Origin: Clitoria ternatea
Lineage: Eukaryota; Streptophyta; Magnoliopsida; Fabales; Fabaceae
NCBI GenBank assembly: GCA_037962975.1
Contig: CM075672.1
Span: 125,164,001-125,228,000 of the forward strand
Direction: 5' to 3'
Length of the DNA: 64,000 bases
This document shows, in pieces, positions 57,248-64,000 of the stretch. The notes under the pieces were generated by a model. That model had not been told where the DNA came from. It saw only the letters and a program-made list of their open reading frames with translations, and made no database searches. Position numbers and translations under genes: made by a program. The first letter of the stretch is position 1. Every line of letters starts with the position of its first letter.

Positions 57248-57423
57248 GCTTGGATGTCAAAGTTTTGATAATGACAAAGCAATCACTTGAAGAATCATGA
57301 CAAGGAGATGAAGTGTCAAAGTGCAAGGTTTATGAGAATAAACCTCTGAAAATAAAAATGCAGAAAAACAAATTGATTGCAACTCAAATCATGCATCAGA
57401 CATGTTTTTTTTTTATGAAGTAT

Positions 57424-57811
57424 AATCGATTACACCCTTGTCCCAATCAATTACATGGGTTCTGGAACGAAGCCTAATCGATTACATTAACCACGCTAAT
57501 CGATTATGATACTGCAATAAAAGGATAATGTATCAGGTATTTGTCACAATCGATTACAAGGCACAATATAATCGACTACAGAGTTTTTGTTTGTTTCACA
57601 ATCGATTATATAAGATAGATAATCGATTATAGTGTTGCATAAAGGAATTAAATGCATCAGGTACATTTCACAATCGATTACAAGAAACAAGATAATCGAT
57701 TATACTGCCATAATTGATTACAATATAATTCATAATCGATTACACAGCTACTGGACAATTAAGTGGAATACAACGAAGCATAATCGATTATAGCTCGAGG
57801 CGTAATCGATT
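57424..57811. repeat. Paired-dyad array 5, motif TAATCGATTA
   Basis: Fourteen copies of AATCGATT (three with one change) start at 57424, 57445, 57476, 57498, 57548, 57570, 57600, 57621, 57672, 57694, 57712, 57734, 57782 and 57804. Spacings are 21, 31, 22, 50, 22, 30, 21, 51, 22, 18, 22, 48 and 22 bp. The last site lies about 125 bp upstream of the TATA box of the solo LTR. Confidence 0.9.
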
Positions 57812-57933
57812 ACAAAAGTATCAAAATTTAGGAAAGTGACTCTTAAAGTGCAGAACCAACTTACTTCTCCACAAAAGCTCAAATGCCCATGTTGTGCAAC
57901 GGCTCTGAAGACTTTCAAGCTCTTCTCCAATGC

Positions 57934-57944
57934 CTATAAATAGA
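57934..57944 (+). promoter_or_regulatory. TATA box of the solo LTR
   Basis: CCTATAAATAG with downstream CA-rich start-like sequence (aacactcattcaagc); the best core promoter seen in the window. Confidence 0.6.
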
Positions 57945-58785
57945 ACACTCATTCAAGCTACTAAAAGCATGAATACACATCAAAGGGAACTCATTTTCAT
58001 ATCTTAGTCTTGTGCCTTGAGAGTCCATTTTCTTTATATAGTTTCATTTTCTGAAACTCTTGCTCTTACATTTGTAAATCCTCTCTTGTTGAGAGTTACT
58101 ATCTTGAGTGGGATTTCACTTGTACATCTACTCTATTGAGAGAGCATATCCTTGTAAACCAAACATCAAACACTAAGGTATTCACTCTAGGTTAAGTGGT
58201 CACAAAGGTTGGGGTTCAACCTTTGGGTATTGAGAGATTGTGAGATTAGGTGGGGTGCCCATTTGCTTGTGAGAATTGGGTTCTTGAGTGTGGGACACTA
58301 GGAGATAATTGCTCAAAGCTTGTATCTCAAATCTTCAATAGTGGAATCCTTCAAGTGGGTTGCTTGAAGGCGAGACGTACACCGGATTGGTGGACCTCGT
58401 TAAATTGGTTTGCTTTTCTCTTAACCTTGAACTCTTTACTTAATTATGCATATAAACTGTTTGTTATTTTGCCTAAGCTGAATACTTGAATTGATCTTGC
58501 TATTCAAGAAGATACATAAACTTGCACACAAACTGTTGTTAAAATTGTTGAACCAATACTCTGTTTTGTTTCCTATTTCTCAGTTAATATTACTTTGATT
58601 CTATAAGTTAAATACGTTGATTCAACCCACTCAAAGTGTGTGTTACATACTAGTTGCTTGTAAAATTCTTATATATCTTGTTTGAGTTGCATAAAGAACC
58701 AAGTTCAAAGGCATTCCAAGTAAAGTTTTTAAAACACTCAATTCACCCCCCTCTTGAGTATTGAGGCCACTTGAATAACAAGCTT

Positions 58786-59277
58786 AAGCAATAGAATAAT
58801 GTATAGAGAGTAAGAACAACGTAACCTTCTCTGAGTGTGAGAATAGACTATTTATAGGTGAGCATGGAGAATGAATCGACAGGTTTAGCCAGGGGACATA
58901 TAGTACACTAATCAGTGTACGATTCTGACACACGACGCAGGGAGAGCCGAGTCTCCTGTGAATGCCCCCTACCGCTGTACCTTGTACCTTCTGTCGGGTG
59001 ACGTGGATGCTTTCCGGTCTACAAGGTAAAAACCTGGACATACCGGTATAAGGAGAGCGCCTCATACAGGTTTACAGTCTGGAGGCGTACCTGCGGGACC
59101 AATAGTACAGTGAGGACGGATGAAATTATACCCTTACTCAGGTACTAGTATCTAGACTGGATCATTTGTCCCCTAGCTTGTGTGAGGGACTGGTAGAGTT
59201 GCTCATATAAGTTAAATCTATTCTCTCATGGGCACTGATACCGAACTAAAGCAGTCATCTCTTATGTCGTTCTTATA
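58786..59277 (-). mobile_element. LTR (-), upstream part
   Basis: Minus-strand TATA CCTATAAATAGTC (58847-58859) is followed by attctcacactcagagaagg. U3 is rich in taccggtat and related GC-containing phrases. It joins 56957-57247 when the solo LTR is removed. Confidence 0.55.
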
Positions 59278-61236
59278 ACACCCCTAATTTTTCGGACTCG
59301 AATCCCGATGTAATCATCATAATTAAATAGTAAAAACACGAGTAAATTTTTCACGTTCGAAAATAGTTTCTAAACATTATCTTGACCACATCAAGACTTG
59401 GGCCATAAAAAACCAAAGAGTGAGATTTATTAGCCTATAACTGGATCGGTAAATAGTTTTCCCATAACGGTATACAAAATAACAGAGTCTACAGTGGAAA
59501 AGAATGTGTATACCGGGCGTACGCCTAGTCCCATATATGAAGATATGAGAAAAGGCTCGGCAAGCATACAAAGGCATATCATAAGCCTAATAGACAACCA
59601 TCATCTTTTCACATAATTTCACGAACATGCAATGCCTAAGATATATGTAGATACATATCTTTATGAAATACATCTCCAATACCCATAATCCATAATTGAC
59701 CATATTCAATTCATCCCTAAAGTCATACATTATTAACAATTATACATTATTCACATTACATCCAGCAATAACGGTAATTATCAACATCATGATATCTACT
59801 TTATACACAGCATAATAAATTACAACGCTGCCGGCCAAGGTATTCCATTACAACTATTTTACCTTCACAAAAGCTTTTCCATTAAAACATCGTGATCCCA
59901 TGACGTCCCTACATTAATACTAAAAAGTAGACCACATGGGAGAGTGGGTTATACATTTCAAATGACAATATGAATACAATTGAAATTATGTGCATATGCA
60001 TATCAACATCATGTATACTTTTCTAAACACATCAGTAGTCATCATAGATTTACTAATTCAACAATACATACTTATTTTGTACTCAATCATCAAAGCATAG
60101 CAAAGCAAGCATATACACATCTTTCACATCACCACAATGGGCCAATATCATCAGTATCGACCATTCAGGTTTTTTCTCAAAGCCACCATAGGCTATTATC
60201 ATATTCATCAATCATAATTAATTATGCCCAACATTCTAATGGGCCATAACATATATATTGTCTTATTCAACATCGGTTTATATATATTCATATCATTTAT
60301 TTTTCATATGTGGTCTTTTAGGTGTTTAATTACCCATCTCATCAATACCATACCATAATCTCAATCATCATCAATCATCATCATCATTTAGTATATCTTC
60401 ATGCTATATTCAAATACTCTTAAAGCTAATGCATATGCATAATGGAAGAGACATCAATAAATACGGATCCGACTATGGGAAATAAACACCAAATGTGGGT
60501 TAAGCATGATCACATACCATGCCCCTACTACAGTAGTAAAATATGTACACATATATCATAATGCATGCATATTCACCATATTTTTACTGGTACCAAACCG
60601 CATCGCCCATAATGCAACACCTGGTCAATTTCACCATGACCGCGGTAATAATATAATCAATATATATGGTGTTACGGGCCGGCCAGATCTCAAATCATGG
60701 CGGCTGTGATCTCAAGGACCATCGAGGTCACCTGCTCATCAAGAGCCACCCTCCATAATGGTCAGCCATATGTAGCTCCCCGTAGTAATACATGAGTGGC
60801 TTCGTGACTTACACACTGAGTCACAGGGGAAACAACAAATTGCTCATGCAGTGAGCCACCCTCCCACTGGGTCGGCCGAGGGAACTCCCCTAACGTTCCA
60901 ACATCGGCGGCTATGATATGCCATGGATGTAATGCATTGCAAATCAAATGCATTCTCACTCTGTGCATCCTAAATGCCACTGATCAAACATCATCATCAT
61001 AATCACCAACACCACCATTCACACCTTAGTGGATTTATCATTGTTGGTCTTAGCCATTGTTTTTAAGTTTTAAGTGTGGCATTTCATTTCAACATATTTC
61101 ATATATATTTCATTTCATACATGCAAGTCAATACTTGTAATCAACCATAATGGCATTACAATATTACATAATATTTAACAATATTGCCACACATTCATTT
61201 AGTGGGTTTTCATCTCATTATTCTTCACCATTCTCT

Positions 61237-61272
<36 letters not shown>

Positions 61273-61740
61273 TGTGGTATTTACAATAATTCATTCATAT
61301 AATTCGAACCACACATACAAGATCACACTAGTATCGCATGCAATGGCATTCTTACAATTCATCAATAACAACATTCACCCCATTTATGCAAGAGAGTGAT
61401 CAACATCATCATCTATCATTATTCAATGTCATATTTTTCTCTAATTCATCAATTTATAACTCATACTATGTCATTTAATTATTCTCTCCTTGGTTTCAAA
61501 ATCACCAAGGGTATAACTCATATCCCCATCATGTATTCTCATCACTATCCTGTCATAATTCCATTTTAGGTGGTAAATATATCATATCAATTAATCCTGA
61601 GTATACCAATCTATCCCTATCACCACCATGTCATAACACCATTATATTGTCCTCATACATTCCCTCAATCATCCCACAATACAAGGGAAAGGGCCAAGAT
61701 AAACCCACAATGAAGAAAATGCAATAAAGCCATTTCTAGG
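59278..61740 (-). repeat. Long LTR-like repeat, right copy (inverted)
   Basis: The inverted relative of 1-2215: blocks at 60400-61060 match 1690-2200 in reverse complement, including two ggtggct phrases and the gttagggg block. Its minus-strand end GGGGTGTTATA at about 59278 is a diverged GGTGTTACA-type LTR end. It is rich in cat/atc runs. No coding; the listed open frames are chance or shadows. Confidence 0.6.
61242..61270. repeat. (TA)n microsatellite
   Basis: A pure TA run of about 28 bp. Confidence 0.9.
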
Positions 61741-61745
61741 GAAAA

Positions 61746-62297
61746 CTCGCTTAAGCGAGATTCACCTTTGCTTGAGTGGGACAGGCCAGGCTCGCTTGGG
61801 CGAGCCCCAACGCGCGTAAGTGAGAGGCTCCCATCAGCGTGCATACACCCGCTCGCTTGAGCGAGCCACTCTCGCTTGAGCGAGACTTCTCCAGTGTCAT
61901 TTCTACGTATCGCTCGCTCGAGCGAGGCTCCTCTCACATAATCACTCGCATGAGCGAGATAAATTGAAGCATCAGATCATACGCGTGCGCTCAAGCGAGT
62001 CACGCTCGCTTGAGCGAAAATTGTCCAGTGCCTAATCCTAAGCTCGCTCGCTTGAGTGAGACCCTACATGCCTCATCACTTGCTTAAGCGAGGTCTATCC
62101 AGAGTTCCCTTTTCTCTCGCTCGCTCAAGTGCGGCCACGCCCGCTTGAGCGAGATTCATCCAATGGCTTCCCAATCCATTTTTCACGCGTCTCGCTTGAG
62201 CGAGACTCCTCCTCACCCGAGCGTGATTTGGGCCAGTGGCCACCCCTCTGATGTAGGGGACTCTCGCTTAAGTGAGGTCCCAATTCAGTTGAGCGAG
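61746..62297. repeat. Paired-dyad array 6, motif CTCGCTTGAGCGAG
   Basis: Eighteen copies start at 61746, 61767, 61791, 61811, 61852, 61871, 61913, 61945, 61986, 62005, 62047, 62079, 62120, 62140, 62191, 62212, 62263 and 62284. Spacings are 21, 24, 20, 41, 19, 42, 32, 41, 19, 42, 32, 41, 20, 51, 21, 51 and 21 bp. A tcCAGtG phrase often sits between pairs. Both orientations (TTGAG and CTCAA centres) occur. No clear TATA box was found nearby. Confidence 0.9.
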
Positions 62298-62635
62298 ATC
62301 GTGAATGCATGCCTAAACTTAGATTTTTCCACCCCAATTCATATACCTACAACCTTATTATCCAAAATTTGCCATAATTCTACATCAAACATAGATAATT
62401 TATTCCTTTAGGCCTATTCCAACAAGTTATTCCGCATATTTCAAATCCTAAATCATCAATTATATAAGGGAGGTTTTATCAACACTCCACATCACTATCT
62501 CACTCATTTTACTACACAATAATCACCAACAATACTTTACACCTCAATTAATTCATCCATTGGTAGATTTTTATCAACATTTAATTCACATCCAGCCAAG
62601 GAACAATTAAACACTCACTTTCATTTAACATCTAC

Positions 62636-62676
<41 letters not shown>

Positions 62677-64000
62677 CATATGCAATTTACTTAACATTCA
62701 ACAAAAGCCAAGCCGTCATTCACCATATCATCTATTCAACATATAATACATTCATGGAAAGGCAATGCATGAGTCATACATATACATAATTAACAATCAT
62801 TCACTCATGCAATTTAAAATGTAAACTCATCTCCTACCTCGAGAGAAGAACCGCAATCCAAACATTCCGATTGCCTCGATTCTTTCGTATCATCGTCCAG
62901 AATACAATCCTATAAACAACACATATATACATGCTATTAATATACCATCATAAGAAATCATCTCTCAAAACTCATGATCAAGTCCTAGACTTGTCCAAAC
63001 TCCAAATTCATATGCTTATGTTAGGCTTCGGGAATTCCTTTCCCATAGCCAAGATTCTCTAAATCTTAAGGGCTAACAAACCCAACAATCAAAAGATCAT
63101 ATTCCTTATCCACAAGGCATCCAATATCTCATACAAATCACTCAACTATCATCATAATTTCTTCCACTCACTAGAAGTCTCTTGGCTCCATTCAAAACCA
63201 TCATTAATCAACAAACTCTTGTAGTATTTATCATGGCCCAAGACTTTATCAAGTCAAGTATCCATTATCAATGGTCATCCACCATTATTGTTACCACCAA
63301 TAACAACACTCAACATTGCTTATCATCTACCCATTCTCAAGATTAATTCCTCAAATCATCATACCTACTTACATGCACATATCATCAACCTCATTAATCA
63401 ATCTTAATGATTCTAAAAATTCATTCCTCTCATTACACCATTCTAAGACATCCATAATCATCAAAATCATCAACTTGGCTAAAATCCCCAAATCATCAAC
63501 ACTTAGGGTTTTCTCTAAAATCACCCAATAACAACTTCAACCTATTATAGAATCCACATGCAAATCATAATCCTCATTCATTTCTAAAATCACACCCTAA
63601 TCAATAATCATAATTTCAAGCCATCCAAGCCTAGGGTTCACATCCACATCAACACCCATAACTTCTAGCACCACTATTTCAAGTTTAAGCAAATCATAAA
63701 CCACAAATAGAGGAGGAAGGATTCAAAGTCTTACCTCTTTTTTATGCTATGTCCAAAATGAAAATAGGGAGAGAGGAAGAAGAAGATGTTCCAAGCAAAG
63801 CTCCCATGTACCATTTGATGTTCACAAATCCAAGCTCAAGTGAAATTTTTGATGAAAAATGGGTGTCAAAAGGAGAGGCCATAGTTTTGGGCAAGAAGAA
63901 GTGGAGGAGGAGGAGAAAATAATGAACAAGGTGAAGAGGAAGAATAGTGCACGGTTGGAAGGAGAAGGAGGAAGTAGTTTAGTGTAAATTGGGTATTACC
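62298..64000 (-). repeat. Outer part of the right LTR-like repeat
   Basis: AT- and CAT-rich, non-coding. It includes gaaaaccctaag and gaaccctaggcttgga phrases (inverted) matching 600-740. It continues past the window edge. A (CA)n(TA)n run lies at 62633-62676. Confidence 0.5.
62633..62676. repeat. (CA)n(TA)n microsatellite
   Basis: A CA run followed by a TA run, about 44 bp. Confidence 0.9.

Larger units (their letters stand above)
57253..58780 (+). mobile_element. Solo LTR, 1528 bp, TSD AGCTT
   Basis: Flanked by perfect direct repeats AGCTT (57248-57252, 58781-58785) and inserted in another LTR. It begins GGATGTCAAAGTTTTGATAA and ends with a C-rich attcacccccctcttgag stretch then AATAACA, both usual for legume copia-type LTRs. 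It has a dyad array, then a TATA box CCTATAAATAG at about 57934-57944. No coding. Confidence 0.75.

Noticed and set aside
61665..62337. Open frames across the CTCGCTTGAGCGAG array
   Set aside because: Repeated SLER/SRSS-like peptides come from the dyads themselves; both strands are open equally.

Overview
The window is nuclear plant DNA, very probably from a papilionoid legume, and looks like repeat-rich pericentromeric heterochromatin. No intact host gene was found. The plant origin is clear from a CACTA transposon of the Spm class, several plant Ty3/gypsy lineages (Athila, Tat and chromovirus-like types), and a 5S-rRNA-bearing Cassandra solo LTR. The legume call is an inference from the style of the repeats, such as the Calypso-like Athila and the TAATCGATTA-rich LTR. 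All coding traces of mobile elements are broken by stops or frameshifts, or are truncated.

Layout. 1-2959: one arm of a long LTR-like repeat, carrying a short-palindrome array in front of a TATA box. 2960-6567: a decayed Tat-lineage retrotransposon (+). 6568-10331: LTR, leader and gag of a chromovirus-like element (+). 10332-20033: a 5'-truncated Athila element (-) with 3' LTR, env-like ORF and pol, interrupted by a Cassandra solo LTR with a TGGAT target duplication. 20034-20744 and 34527 onward: tandem ~175-bp repeats split by a 13.8-kb CACTA element (20745-34523, duplication ATG). 35079-36383: a solo LTR (duplication CTCCC). 36389-44270: a gag-like non-autonomous element (-) interrupted by a chromovirus-like element (37045-42243). 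44371-45215: an LTR. 46362-53150: a non-autonomous LTR element with paired 674-bp LTRs, holding a 1.5-kb Athila-type solo LTR. 53151-56956: AT-rich DNA. 56957-59277: an LTR (-) interrupted by a solo LTR (57253-58780, duplication AGCTT). 59278-64000: an inverted relative of the first repeat.

Two observations stand out. First, six arrays of short near-palindromes (14-17 bp, or an 8-bp core) lie in these repeats. At least four sit in, or apparently in, LTR promoter regions upstream of TATA-like boxes. Four unrelated motif families (about 70 sites) share one architecture: pairs spaced 19-22 bp apart, with pairs separated by about 30, 40, 50, 60 or 70 bp, close to whole turns of the DNA helix. In two related LTRs the array occupies the same place but the motif itself differs. 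In the Athila element the LTR motif recurs internally, just upstream of the env-like ORF. Second, the CACTA element carries fragments of several host genes: a PsaH first exon with transit peptide, two exons of a SABRE/KIP-like gene, a piece resembling condensin-II subunit CAP-G2, and an unidentified small exon. They lie between its probable 5' non-coding exons and its TNP2 transposase gene.
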